Positions 11,308-21,649 of a stretch of DNA of 64,000 nucleotides are shown here, piece after piece. The position numbers and the translations under genes are program-made. The notes beneath the pieces were generated by a model. It made no database searches and was not told where the DNA came from. It saw only the letters and a program-made list of their open reading frames with translations. The stretch comes from Nephrocerus scutellatus (Eukaryota; Arthropoda; Insecta; Diptera; Pipunculidae): positions 18,029,462 through 18,093,461 of the forward strand of contig OX352763.1 in the NCBI GenBank assembly GCA_947095585.1. The letters are read 5' to 3'. Position 1 is the first letter of the stretch. Each line of letters starts with the position of its first letter.

Positions 11308-12238
11308 TGAGTAGCGTTTTTCTCGAAGCTAAGCTTTGTCTCTATGTTATCGCATGGTTTGCTTGCTAGCGGAATCTGCCTGGCAAGTGCTCTTCTTAAC
11401 TTGGTGAACGTGATTTCGCATTTAATACTCAAACGTAGCTAATTCTCCTAATGTTTACATTCTAACACTACAATAAGTGGAAGTTGTCCAAGCATCTCCT
11501 CCATCACTGCTGTAGGATAGGTTCGCATGCCCACTGTTATTAGGACATAGACCAGCATTTGAACTTTTTGTTTAATCGGTCCTTTGTTGCTTGCGTAGCA
11601 GGATCATTGGCATACTTATCATAGTGTACATAACTACATACAGTGCATTATTCCAGGACGAACTGCCCACGATTATCCCGCAACTCTTCTGCACACAATT
11701 AGCGCTCTTTTTGGTCAAATACCAGTAGAAAATACTTGACCTCTTTGCTGACAGCAATCTGTTCTCCGTCAGCCGATATTGTGTCTTTGCTTCCTTCAAC
11801 ATTGAACTAATATCAAAATATCTTTTTATGAGATACAAAATCGTTGATTACATCTAGAATTGCCAATACTAAGAGCAATGCAAGGTCCTTTGTACATATT
11901 TATAGCCCGACCCATTAGTTAAGAAGTGTAAAAGCAAACATAAATAATTAAGTAGCTTTAAAAATACAACTTGTTGTATGTGGAGCAACTGTCATATACA
12001 GAAAGCGTATTCCGTATTGCATTGAAATTGTGGAAAATTTTGTTTTAACAAAAATAAAAGTCATACGCTACCGCGCTCTCTTAATTGATGTTTATTCGTT
12101 CACACTAATCGGCGTTCGCTTTTAATTTGCACTTTGATGCCGCTAACGCGCTACCAGTTGGCTGGCGTCCGGCCTAACTTTCATTTTTGTTAATTTTTGT
12201 TGTTGCTTGCTTTTGGTATGCAGCAAAAGTGATTGTTG
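11308..12238. other. No gene recognised (copy B end)
   Basis: Same as 5661-6591. It directly precedes the candidate first exon region, so it could lie in or near a promoter, but no TATA box or initiator is clear. Confidence 0.4.
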
Positions 12239-12606
12239 TTTTTGTTGTGCATCTAAACTATTTAGTGCCGGTGTATCGTGTAGGTGATAGATAGGTACCG
12301 TGCGAAGCGAACTCAATGTGGGCGGGCGAGCAAGTGTTTGGCATATGGAAGCAATCACTTTGCTTTTTCACATTAAACCACTCATTGGAAATGACCTTGG
12401 TTGGAAAATATTCAGCAGTTGAGTTAAATTTCCGTTTGAAGATATCTCTTTGGTTGCCAAAATTTTACCAGCAAAAAAAAAAACAGATTTTAGCTCACCG
12501 AACACCGAAAATCAAAATCGAGAAGTTTGTCGTTGTTAGATTTTGTTTTTTTTTACATAATTTTCTTAGCAAAAATAAAAATAACTTTCATTTACTTTCA
12601 ACGACA

Positions 12607-12623
12607 ATGTCAACAAAATTCAC
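12607..12623 (+). CDS. Candidate first coding exon (MSTKF...), splice donor at 12624
   Basis: ATG at 12607 sits in a good dipteran start context (CGACAATG, A at -3). Five codons (MSTKF) and two further bases lead to GTAAGT at 12624-12629, a consensus 5' splice site. The upstream 12243-12606 would be 5' UTR: it is not part of the duplication and not a recognisable repeat. An open frame running through it from 12316 ends on the TAA inside the donor and is low-complexity, so I do not read it as protein. A same-strand recursive splice motif at 42624 supports a long intron starting here. The gene cannot be identified from five residues. The call rests only on start context, donor and that distant motif. 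Confidence 0.35.
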
Positions 12624-12629
12624 GTAAGT

Positions 12630-13305
12630 TTATTTACCGCACTATACAATCACTTTAATGTTAATTATTATTGCTCACTCTTTACATTTTTCAAATGGTA
12701 AGGAGGAATCGGAAATGGCATTTTTTCCATAGTCAACCTTCCTTGTGCCTTAGCAATGCTGGAAAACGTATTTGAAATTCCCCGCGCGGGGCAATTAATG
12801 CAAAATACTCACATAATTACAACAATGAGGAAGAAACAGAAATTATAAAGAAATTATTGAAGTAGATAGTTTAAGTTGGAAATGACCGTGGATGGATAGA
12901 TAGGAAAATGTGAAATATTCTCCGGCATCGCAGTGCATGGCACGCCGCACATGCCATCATTAAAGCGGTTGGTGTTATGCTCATAGTCCGTGTCTAATGC
13001 CGCGCTTTATCAAAAAGCGCATAAATGCATACATGAAATCCAGCAATAAAACGTTGAAACGTTTGTGAAAAGATACTCGCTATACAAATCTGGTAGTGAT
13101 CGATCACAATTCATTTCTTGTCCCATCTTTGCCAGCAAAAGCAAAGCTTTGCGCCTATCTATACACTCCGGTGCACTTGGATAGGGTCAACCACCATTTT
13201 TTTTCTTGCTGTCATATTTTATTTCTAAAACTTAATGAATTTTTGAGTGTATACCCTATTTGACAAAAAGTAGTCTTCAAATAACTAAAAACTTATATTT
13301 AACTT
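12630..13305. other. No gene recognised
   Basis: A+T-rich sequence, intronic if the exon at 12607 is real. No repeats or motifs recognised. Confidence 0.5.
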
Positions 13306-13309
13306 GACT

Positions 13310-13870
13310 TTCTCTGTCTGTCGGTTTTTTCGACTTTTTGAGCCTCTTTTCAAACATCTTTCACGCGAATGGGCCATTTGTGAGTTCACGTGTGGCGCGT
13401 CTGATGCCTGTAAAGGGGATTAATCTTTGATATCATCCCTTCTATAACCACCTTTCTCACGTGCTAGAGAATTGCAATTTTATGAGTACCTTAGCCTCGT
13501 ACGGCGTTTCTGAAATCCCGCGTATGACTTGTGTTACGTGTGAGGCGTGTGATGCATGAATAATGTGTGAAATACAAGTAGTCCCCCATCGTGTCGACTT
13601 CTTTGAGTTAATTTTTAACCACCTTCCACACGACCTAGGAGGCTAAAATTTATGAGTAGCTCAGTGCCATAGGCCATTCATTTTTAAGATCCAGCGTGTG
13701 ACGCGTGTCGCGGGTCGCGTGCATCGTATTATGCGTGGAACAGTTGTTTTTTGACTTCTATGAGGTTCTTTTTAACAAACTTTCAGACGTCCTATAGATC
13801 TGAAATTTTGTGCACGTGTATCACGTGCGACGCGTGTAATGGTGTGTGCCGTGTGTCGATTTATACATAA
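13310..13870. repeat. Degenerate ~155 bp tandem repeat with ACGCGTGT-rich segments
   Basis: About four diverged units. Each has a GACTT(T/C)TTTGAG-like start, a TTTTTAACCA.CTTTC.CACG.CCTA block, a TGAAATTTTGTG/TAAAATTTATGAG block and a CpG-dense segment such as GTGTGACGCGTGTCGCGGGT. Units begin near 13330, 13440, 13593 and 13751. A fifth, dispersed copy in reverse module order lies at 40105-40245. Not coding. Confidence 0.65.
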
Positions 13871-15060
13871 AAGCTTGTACATGAAAACGAAATTTTTCTA
13901 TATTTACTTGTTTTAAAGATAAATTTCAGCAGTTAAGTGGTCGCTATTTGTTTCAATACTTTGGCCACGACAACCCATAAATTGCTAATGTTTTTTGTGC
14001 AGATTTTGAATGTAGGGCCAGCCGATTTCTTTAACGAAATTATTGTTTGAATTGAAATAACGGTAAATTTTTTAGTTGCTTAATACTTATAGCATTTCTT
14101 TTGAAGGTTTTGAATAAATCAAAATAAATTATGAGTAGAGAAACAAATGAAAAATTTGGAGGAAAACGAAAATATTAGGATGTCGGCATTTTTTACAGAA
14201 AAGGCCAAAAGGCAAATAGCCGAAAAATTAGGTTCAAGTAATATTGTTGTCAATAACTTTGTTACCAATATGGAATTTATAGTGCCAACTATAAGAGTCT
14301 TCAGAAACGACAACTATCGAAAAATATATTTATGATATTTTCGTGTTTATTTCATTGATAGTGTTAGTGAAAGTAGATAGAGAGGGATTTGAGATTGATT
14401 CGACGAAACTTTAATAGCCGGGTTGCCACTGTGTCGATACAGGAGGACTATGAGAGTCAATTTTTGTTGAGGCTAATGCCAAAAAACGGTTGTATCGCCT
14501 ATGTTTTGACTGTCTTTAGTTTTTGGTGAGAAGGCCTGACACTGACATGCTTATGTTGTTATCTTCAATAAATTAACAAGTTAAGTGCCTAGTCGGAAAA
14601 ATATTATTTCGCTACTAATATCGCCCCCATCCAGCCGATTCCCTGTTATTCACACGCACTATTAACATAAACCATAATGGCAGCAACTCTTTCAGTGATT
14701 CTCAACCTTTTCTCTCAATTCTTTTAATCAATCTCACACTTTTACTTTCTTTTACATACTAAAAGGAAGTACATATAGTAATAATGAAAATTTTCAAACA
14801 CGGGATATTTGCAGATTTACCAATTTCCGTATCTCATGAGTCAGAAAAAGCGAAAAACAAAAAAATCGTTGTTTCTCTGTCTGTGTCCACTATACCACCC
14901 AGACGGCTGAATTGATGGGAATGCAAATAAATATCATATTTACATACATAAATTAATTATTAATTAATCATAATTGTATATAAAATTAATTATATTATAA
15001 ATTACATAAATTCGGAGGTCCCAGTTGATTTTGGCGAAAATCGACCAACCGGAAGTGGCA
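13871..15060. other. No gene recognised
   Basis: A+T-rich DNA with an extreme AT tract at 14930-15015. The 62-codon frame at 14147-14335 (begins MKNLEENENIRMSAFFTEKA) resembles nothing I know and has no splice support. Confidence 0.5.
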
Positions 15061-15460
15061 GTTTACTTGGACAGTTTGTCGAGTTTTTGCAAATATCTCA
15101 AAATCACAATAAAAAAAAATAAAAAAAATTTAAACGATGTCGACATCGCGGTAACGCGGTCGCCGGAATCGTCCTTTCTCACATACGGGGCCAAAAAATC
15201 TCCGTAAGACCTTTCTCTCGAACAAGAGGTCAGAATGCTTTTTGCTAAGCACCCAAGTCTTGGATCCATATGTAGGTACTGGTATGACCATTATCTTATA
15301 TACCAGCAGCTTTGATGTAATGGTTAAGTTCCTGGATTTAAAGAGTCTTGACAGACTTTGATAGTAGGCTTTGTTGGCTTTAAGCAACCGTGCGCGTATT
15401 TCTGGTTTTATCCTGTTATCGGCTGCTACAGTTGACCAGAGATAGTTAAAGGATTGCACT
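15060..15460 (-). mobile_element. RTE-like LINE fragment, C-terminal to the RT domain
   Basis: The minus-strand frame (15459-15130) reads FNYLWSTVAADNRIKPEIRA, then LVYKIMVIPVPTYGSKTWVL and FERKVLRRFFGPVCEKGRFR. Family members read YLGS-V ... LLYKTLIRPVLTYGSETWTL ... FERK-LRRIFGP. The frame opens without the RT core and is lost downstream around 15130, so it is a 5'-truncated, decayed insertion. The same segment is in the duplicated block at 2500 and 8151. Confidence 0.8.
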
Positions 15461-15644
15461 ACTTCAAATTCGCGGGACCAATTTTGGATCTTCTACTCGC
15501 AACTTCAACTTTTACCTTTATTTAGCCAATGTAATATTCCAATTCAGAATTTAATTTCATTTCCCTCAAAGTGGAGGTACAAAAGCTTAAATTTTTTTTT
15601 TATAGAAGCCGAATCTTAGACAGTAATATAACTCACTTATAACT

Positions 15645-16065
15645 TATTAGTTAATGAAATATCTGGAAACCATACTTAGTGACCAGCAGTACGAATTTCG
15701 TGGGCAACGTTCTATTGGTGATTTGATGGTATATCTAACTGAACAGTAGAACCAGTCTTTGCATGAGTTTGATGAAAGCAAAGCTGTTGCACTCCATATT
15801 ACGAAGACATTTGACAGAGTTTGGCATAAAGCTCTTTTGTCCAAAATGTGTGCTTATGGAGTCGATGCTTCATTGGATTAGAAGCTATCTTTTGGACCGC
15901 TCAGTTCAAGTTGTCTTGCACGACTTCAAGTCTGAAAGGCTTCATTGGAACGACCACATTATCACCATTGCTAAAAATGCTGCGAAATGTTTAGATTTCA
16001 TATCAAGTTGCAAGAACTGTTTGTTTTTTGAAGTAACGTTTCCTGGTGCTATACCAAGTTGGTCG
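15645..16065 (+). mobile_element. Jockey/CR1-like LINE reverse-transcriptase fragment
   Basis: Across frameshifts the plus strand reads LSDQQYEFRGQRSIGDLMVY, ITKTFDRVWHKALLSKMCAY, SWIRSYLLDRSVQVVL-like sequence and then WNDHIITIAKNAAKCLDFIS. This is RT fingers/palm (ISKAFDRVWH family motif, catalytic first Asp in KTFD) joined directly to a post-RT block, so motif B and the YADD box are deleted between about 15935 and 15945. Same family as 4895, 23105 and 41455. Confidence 0.8.
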
Positions 16066-17760
16066 GTCCACCTACGGGATAATTTAGGTAGATATATAAA
16101 TAGAAACACACATTTAAAAACCTTTAGTTCAACCTAATTTTTAAGCAGTTCCATATATGTTAAAAAATATTAAGGGAAAGACGACTCAATTACAAAGAGC
16201 GACATCATTATTTACTATATTCTTTCTTCTTAATAGCAATATGAAGCTATTAAAAATAATATTCTAACTTATAATTTACAAATAAACTGTAATTTTAATA
16301 AGAGCACGTTTGGTAGGTAATCTTAACGCAGTGAAGACAAGAATTGGCTCGAAATTACAATACAAAGTATGCATTCGTATGCAACAGAATACTGGCGGCA
16401 TGTGTAGTGTCCTGTGTTAGACAATGGATTCATAGGCTTACAGAAAAGAAAACCACCCACCCAATAACGCTTGTCCAATTGCAAAGCAAAAATCAAATTT
16501 CAAGAGCTTGGCAGGTCGTAAAAACAAAACTGCACAGTTTGCAGTTAAAATATAAAGTATCAATCGCTCGATGACAAATAATTCGTGCGGTACATATTTG
16601 GATCACCTTGAGTACCGCTGGCGATCGATAGATGTGTGTGACTGGCATACGTATCGCTGTAGCGTTATTGTTGCTTGCTTCTGTTGTTGGTTGTAACCTA
16701 TCCTTGACCCAATTGAAATGTGGGCGCACAATAATTCTGAACAACGAACAGCAAATCAATGTTAATTATGCATTGATTGTGGTAGCAACCATCCACTTAC
16801 ACACCTATATCTACCTTCTTCCTGTGTTTTGTGCTCCTTGAGGTTGCTACTAACTCTGTCGACAATAGATCTTTTATTTACCAATCGCTTGTATGTCTGA
16901 ATGTAATACATACTCTTATACAATGTAATATCAAAGGCCAATAAATTCTCTATATTGTCGTTTAAATACAAAAAAATGTTTGCTTGATGAAGCGTAACAT
17001 CCCCCTTAGGGCAGTGTTCCATGAAAGACAAACACCGCTTAGCTTGAGTAATGGGTAAAACAATTTTCACGATTTATTGGGCACCACACACAAACGCAGC
17101 TGTTGCGAATTACTCCAGTGTGACCAACGTATAGTTTACTGATTATCTTATAGTTAATTGCTTGCTTACAGTGAATTTACTATTCCTCCTTTTTTATCCA
17201 TACACCAATGACTTTGACTGCTACCACTCCCACACCCACTGCTCTCACAGGAAAAGGTAGGTACGGACCACTTGTGATTCTGTTGGCAAAATGAGGACAA
17301 CCGTAATGAGACATATTACCCATGCAAAACATTCAAGCAACAATTTTTTCCTCCTCATTTTGGTTAACATTTTTATCGTTGTTCGCAGTACTCTGTTCTG
17401 TTGTTATGGCCAGAAAAAAGCCGACTATGCCGACTATTCATTACCCCCTTTTGATGAACATTTAAATGAGAGAGCACTAAATAGAAATTAATTCTACAAC
17501 TAAGCGTTCTTTGCTGACGGAATGTCCTGCGGCATGTCGACCAAGTGCGTAATTCGGTTAAAAGCTTGCATGAATTAAATATGTAGAAACTTTTTTACAC
17601 AATTTCTACAAAACTTTTCTAAAAATTTTCAATTTGCAAAAAGCTGGCAGTTTAAAAATTTAAAACTTCAATAACTTCGGTTCAATATCAAAAGAAAAAA
17701 TGGAGGTGTGGGCACAACAACACTTTCTTTTACGGACGCAGCCGGAATCTTCAGTAAATG
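16066..17760. other. No gene recognised
   Basis: Mostly A+T-rich intronic or intergenic DNA. A frame at 16632-16841 begins with a hydrophobic stretch like a signal peptide but lacks any other support. At 17212-17256 a pyrimidine-rich tract ends CTCTCACAG|GAAAAG|GTAGGT, which could be an acceptor, a 6-nt microexon and a donor; I regard this as unproven. Confidence 0.4.
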
Positions 17761-17768
17761 TATATTAA

Positions 17769-17800
<32 letters not shown>

Positions 17801-17830
17801 TTTGTTTAAATTTTTTTTTGTTTAAATTTG
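17769..17830. repeat. T-rich tract
   Basis: A long T run followed by TTTTTTTTGTTTAAA repeats. It may be a decayed A-tail of a minus-strand retroposon, but no body is recognisable. Confidence 0.6.
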
Positions 17831-18017
17831 TTTTGCAGTTAACAGATTTTTCCTAAGTGCTATACTGAGCTATTTGCAAAAAATCGAAAAACTGTCAGTA
17901 AACTGTCACTTCCTGCTGTCAGATTTCCATCAAAATCATCTGGCCCCTCACAATTTATGTAAAAAGCTTAAATATGAATTTTCATTCCGATAAGTTCAGC
18001 CAGACAGACAGAGATTT

Positions 18018-19085
18018 TTTAAATTCTCTATAGTCGTGTTTTATTATTACCTATGATCTATATAGATCACACAATGAAAATAAAACAGTCTAGATCAACG
18101 AAAAATGTAAGTTCTGTGTTGTGGTAATAGTTTGAAATTTAGTCGTCATAGCAGCTGTTTTTTGTTTATGTTTATGTTTGATTTTGGAATAATTCCCTCA
18201 ATAGGCGCAGTTGAGCTTGTTTTTCACGTTTAGCGCGAAGTTGCCATGCGACCGAATATTTTTTTTTAATGAAAAGTTGACGAGCTCATTTTTATTCTAA
18301 TATATTTTAACACCACCAATTCATCTAAAATGGTTTCTATTCACGAATTAGGATCCAAAAAATCGAAGTTAAATATTACTTTTTAATCACAGTTAGCAGA
18401 ATATTCATTTATTTGAACATATAATTATTGAATAATATTTTATTTGCAAATAATATTTTATATTCTAATCTGGCAACATGGACGAATTATAGCCGTTGAC
18501 AATTACACCAACATTCACGAACGAAAATGTAACCTAGTGAGAAATAGAGCAAACTAATTTTGGATCACGAAAATGGATCCTGATAAATAGCAAGATCTCG
18601 TATTGTTGTTGTAATTCATACAAACCAATGATCTATATGGATCATAGGTGATAATAAAATACAGCTTATATTAACTTCAATTGCCCGTGGCTGGCTGGCT
18701 GGCTGGCCAAATCTTGTGATCAATTTTTAACCCACTTCCTACAGCCCGATTTTATTGAAATTTTGCACACATGTATATCTCCCAAGACAACACTTTCTAT
18801 TAAAATTTTGTACACATGTGTGTCTTCGATGGAAAACACTTTTTGTAAAAATTTGGAGCGATCGGCCCCTTGGGGACCCCAATATACAATTTTTAAATAT
18901 CGCTATATCGCATCAGATCACGGCAAAGTCTGAGCTCTGTGCTTTGTGAGCAGCGCTGTTCGCTGCCGCTGCGTCATTTCGTCGATGATTTTGCCACAAG
19001 CCGAGCACGCAGTGTGTGTGTGTGTGTGTATCCCCGATTAGAGAATTTACAAGAAAACTTTTAATTTTTATGGGTTGTTTTTGTA
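18018..19085 (+). mobile_element. DINE-1-like dispersed repeat, split by an inserted MITE
   Basis: The family 5' end AATTCTCTATATTAACTTC is recovered by joining 18021-18032 to 18671-18678. Then follow a (TGGC)n tract at 18689-18706, AAATCTTGTGATCAATTTTT, a GCCCGATTTTATTGAAATTT block, a GCACACATGTATATCTCCC block, and the family 3' end at 19034-19078 (GATTAGAGAATTTACAAGAA). A (GT)n tract lies at 19011-19029. Relatives are at 5404, 11051, 53545, 54772 and 55049. A tetranucleotide array at a fixed internal place is a hallmark of DINE-1/mini-me-type non-autonomous Helentrons; that assignment is inference. Confidence 0.7.
18033..18666. mobile_element. 634-bp MITE-like element with ~38-bp TIRs and TATA target duplication
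   Basis: The left end (GTCGTGTTTTATTATTACCT, continuing ATGATCTATATAGATCA) is the near reverse complement of the right end at 18630-18666. Both flanks carry TATA (18029-18032 and 18667-18670), and removing the element restores the uninterrupted CTCTATATTAAC of the host repeat. No coding capacity inside. The subterminal palindrome GATCTATATAGATC is distinctive. The superfamily is uncertain: the duplication could be TATA (4 bp) or reflect TA targeting. Confidence 0.85.
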
Positions 19086-19279
19086 TGTATAAGAAAGTAA
19101 AATTATTAAATTAAATTTTTTGTATGGTTTTTTCAAGTGGATTTAAGTTTAATAAAACAGATCTTTGCCTAATTCTAGAAATCAGTTAAGCGTGCGAATT
19201 TTTAAAATCGGACCTTTCATTCTGGAGTTATGTCGAGAACATCCCACATACACTGCGGCTAAATAAGAAGCAGAAAATT

Positions 19280-20830
19280 TTGAAAAGTAAAAATTATATG
19301 GCAGTGAGAGAAAAAAAGAAAAGAAAGAAACAATGGTTCATGTTGAATAGAATGTTGAATTCCAGAATTTTTAGAGAGCAATTTGTTAGCAATCTGTTGG
19401 CAATTATTTTAAGAATCCGAAAATGTACTGGAAAAATTACAGTGGTAATGCTTCCAGAGCCCTTACAGCAACGGAAAAACCCGAAAATTGTCAGACAAGT
19501 CTCCAATTCAGCTGTTTCGGCAGCTAAAATAAGAGAAGCAGCTGGTGTTACTGCAAGTAAATTTACTGTTCGTCGTGTGATTCGTAGTGCCAAACACCTC
19601 AGCTAAAAAAAAAACACATCTCTAATGTTACAATTCGCGCGAAAGACCACATGCGTTGGAATGTGCAACAAGGAGCAAGTAGTCTTTTCTGACGTCTATA
19701 ACTATAATTTTGTCTATAACTTTTACTTCTACGATCTAAGAAATAAGGAGCTCTTTTTAAACCACCATCATAGCAGAGAAGGGGAAGTAATGGTTTGGAC
19801 TGCAATATCTAACTATGGCACCTTTGAATTAGTGGTACAAAGCTAAAAAATGACAAGAAATAGCTACAAAGCGGTGCTTTTCCGAAAATCCACGATCTCT
19901 TTGAATATTTCAATAACCCACTTTCTTCTATATAGGGTGTATCCGTTAAGGTGACAAATACTTAATTTCGTGAAAAAAAACGTATGGGAGCTTGGGTTTT
20001 TTTAACCCCCTGTAGCGTTTTAATGAGAGACGTACTTTTGACCTTACATCATTTCACACCCAGTAACACTTGAACGCTTCTAGCTACAAGGTCACTGCCG
20101 ATCTTTTTGGAAAGAGAATTAAATTTTTAAGGTCAATCAACGTAAATTTAAATTCTTAAAACCATTACCGATATAAACGTCGTCAAAGTCAGTTTTTTTA
20201 AATTTTATTTTCAAACGCAATTATTTTAAAAAATGCTCTCAGATTATTTTCTTTGACAAATGCAGGATTAAAGCCCATTTAATTTTCTACTAATCCACCT
20301 CATAATATTTATACGTTCGGTCAGCGGGAGCAGGGTTAAAATTGAAAGTTTGTACAATGAACGAAAACGTACTTTTGATCGTACATGACTTCGAACACTA
20401 TAACTCTTGAACACTTCCAGCTTTAAGATTACTGTTGGTCTTTTTTGAAAGAAAGATAATGTACATTTTTTTAAATTATTTAAGCCATACCGATATGAAG
20501 GTCGTCAAAATTTAATGTTCTTGGAGACATTTCTCTATGAAGAACTTGTTAGGAATATGTCTGGAACTTGTGATAAATTTTTTAATTTTGGGCTTGCATT
20601 GTGAAATCGTTTGTTGCCAACAGAAAAATGCTAAACTCTCACCAAGACATACCATATTAGCCACACTTTAACTTTATGAAAATATCTGGGGCTGGCTTAA
20701 ACGAAAATTGCACGAAGATGGAAAACAATACGTTGATATTTTTTTTATTGAAATTTATATGGGATCACATATTTAGTTAATAGAAAAGAAATTGGCTCAA
20801 GTGTTTAGTCTGATGACTACTGAGCAGTAA
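19280..20830 (+). mobile_element. Decayed Tc1-like transposon, interrupted by a second element
   Basis: The plus strand encodes a Tc1-type N-terminal helix-turn-helix (IVRQVSNSAVSAAKIREAAG, VTASKFTVRRVIRS) at 19478-19600. Frame-shifted pieces follow: RAKDHMRWN, RNKELFLNHHHSREGEVMVW and AISNYGTFELV, then FPKIHDLFEYF at about 19875-19910. The reading is cut at 19933 by another element, and the C-terminal IWGWLKRKLHEDGKQYVDI resumes at 20680-20740. The motif that should be SPDLNxxEN, carrying the last acidic catalytic residue, is degraded (a Lys codon precedes the frameshift). Terminal repeats were not resolved; CACTGCGGCTAAATAAGAAG at 19250-19270 may be the left end. Confidence 0.8.
19933..20600. 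mobile_element. TIR39-family element (right end lost), inserted in the Tc1-like transposon
   Basis: It starts TAGGGTGTATCCGTTAAGGT, matching the 39-bp TIR of the complete element at 47117-48437, and is preceded by TA. Inside are two diverged direct repeats about 339 bp apart (20029 and 20368), each with CGTACTTTTGA, TTGAACRCTTCYAGC, CTTTTTTGAAAGA-like and CCGATAT(A/G)AA(C/G)GTCGTCAAA strings. The same modules occur at 47.2 and 52.9-53.4 kb. The right TIR is not found; its end is placed where the Tc1-like sequence approximately resumes. Confidence 0.7.
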
Positions 20831-20882
20831 GTTCAATGTTCATCTCATAAAAAAATACGCACATTTTTTGGTTCATGTTCCG

Positions 20883-21010
20883 GCCCCACCTCGCGAATGT
20901 TTGACAAACGTCTGAGAGTACTGACAATAAAAAAAAATGAGAAAGCTTCTCAATTCACATTTCGGATAAGGTTTCAAATTGTAAATGAAATTTGTGTGCA
21001 AAAATATAGC
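20883..21010 (+). mobile_element. tRNA-derived SINE, internal fragment
   Basis: Matches the middle of the full SINE at 50119: CCCACCTCGCGAATGTTTGA, CAAACGTCTGAGAGTA, AGCTTCTCAATTCAC and TTTGTGTGCAAAAATAT in the same order. The tRNA-like head and the ATT tail are absent. Confidence 0.7.
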
Positions 21011-21079
21011 ATTTCATGTCTCAGTTTTAAAGTGTGGGCAAATAAAAGTTTGCTACAAAATGACTATACATCAATATTT

Positions 21080-21640
21080 TTTTGAATTCTGTTTTTATTG
21101 TGACGGTTTGAGTCTCCGATTTAAGAATAAGAAACTATTTCGTTCAATAACTTTTTTGATCATTTCGGCATCTATCTCGCGAATAACAGTCGCAATGTTT
21201 TGTTTTAACGCTGGAATTGGCTCTGGATTATCCGAATAACATCTATCCTTAACTGCGCCCCATAGAAAAAAGTCTATCAGCGCCAAATCGCAGATCCGCG
21301 ATTGGCGATTGGCCAATTGACATCTAAAAACGGCTGATTATTCGGTTGCCGAATTTGGCGCGCCAGAGATCGATTGTCAGTCGGCTTGTTGCAAGTTGGG
21401 TAGGTGGCTCCGTAAGGGTCGCTATTGACGGTAACGGCGTTTCCAGAAGCGATCTCGAAGAAAAATGGGCCACCCCTCCAAAACTGTCGCTTTTGACGAA
21501 TACATTGGCTTCTCTACGATAACGTGTGGCTGTTCCGAATACCAAACCTGACAGTTCTGCTTGTTTTCCCCGAGATGGAATGCACTTCGGCTGAAAAGAT
21601 AATTTTTCGACCTAAATCGACGTCATTATCAAGCTGGACC
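21080..21640 (-). mobile_element. Decayed DDE_3 transposase (RFGDVNW type)
   Basis: Read across frames on the minus strand: ENKQNCQVWYSEQPHVIVEK, then GNAVTVNSD, then GATYPTCNKPTDNRSLARQI, then ICDLALIDFFLWGAVKDRCY and IATVIREIDAEMIKKVIE. The last part is a well-preserved C-terminus with the third catalytic Asp (LIDFF). Between VTVNSD and GATYP (about 21405-21418) the segment that carries WFQQD in relatives is deleted. Same family as 236-738 and 33770-34330. No TIRs confirmed. Confidence 0.8.
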
Positions 21641-21649
21641 TACGTTCAC

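Larger units (their letters stand above)
6592..12238. repeat. Tandem segmental duplication, copy B (5647 bp)
   Basis: Second copy of the 941-6591 block. The offset is 5651 up to the TTTG array and 5647 after it, because this array has 34 pure units (10832-10967) against 35. C at 11210 replaces G at 5563. The copy ends with GTGATTGTTG at 12238, after which the flank continues TTTTTGTTGTGC. At the internal junction the same GATTGTTG is followed by TTTCAATG, so three T residues are shared by both continuations and the breakpoint falls in a 3-bp microhomology. Confidence 0.95.

Noticed and set aside
12316..12627. 103-codon open frame upstream of the candidate first exon
   Set aside because: Low-complexity, ends on the TAA created by the splice donor, and the downstream ATG at 12607 has the better start context.
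16632..16841. Secreted small protein (signal-peptide-like start)
   Set aside because: Only a hydrophobic N-terminus; the remainder is not conserved-looking and there is no transcript or splice evidence.
17212..17262. Six-nucleotide microexon (CTCTCACAG|GAAAAG|GTAGGT)
   Set aside because: Each signal is plausible but such short combinations arise by chance in 64 kb; no flanking support. Kept only as a remark in the region entry.
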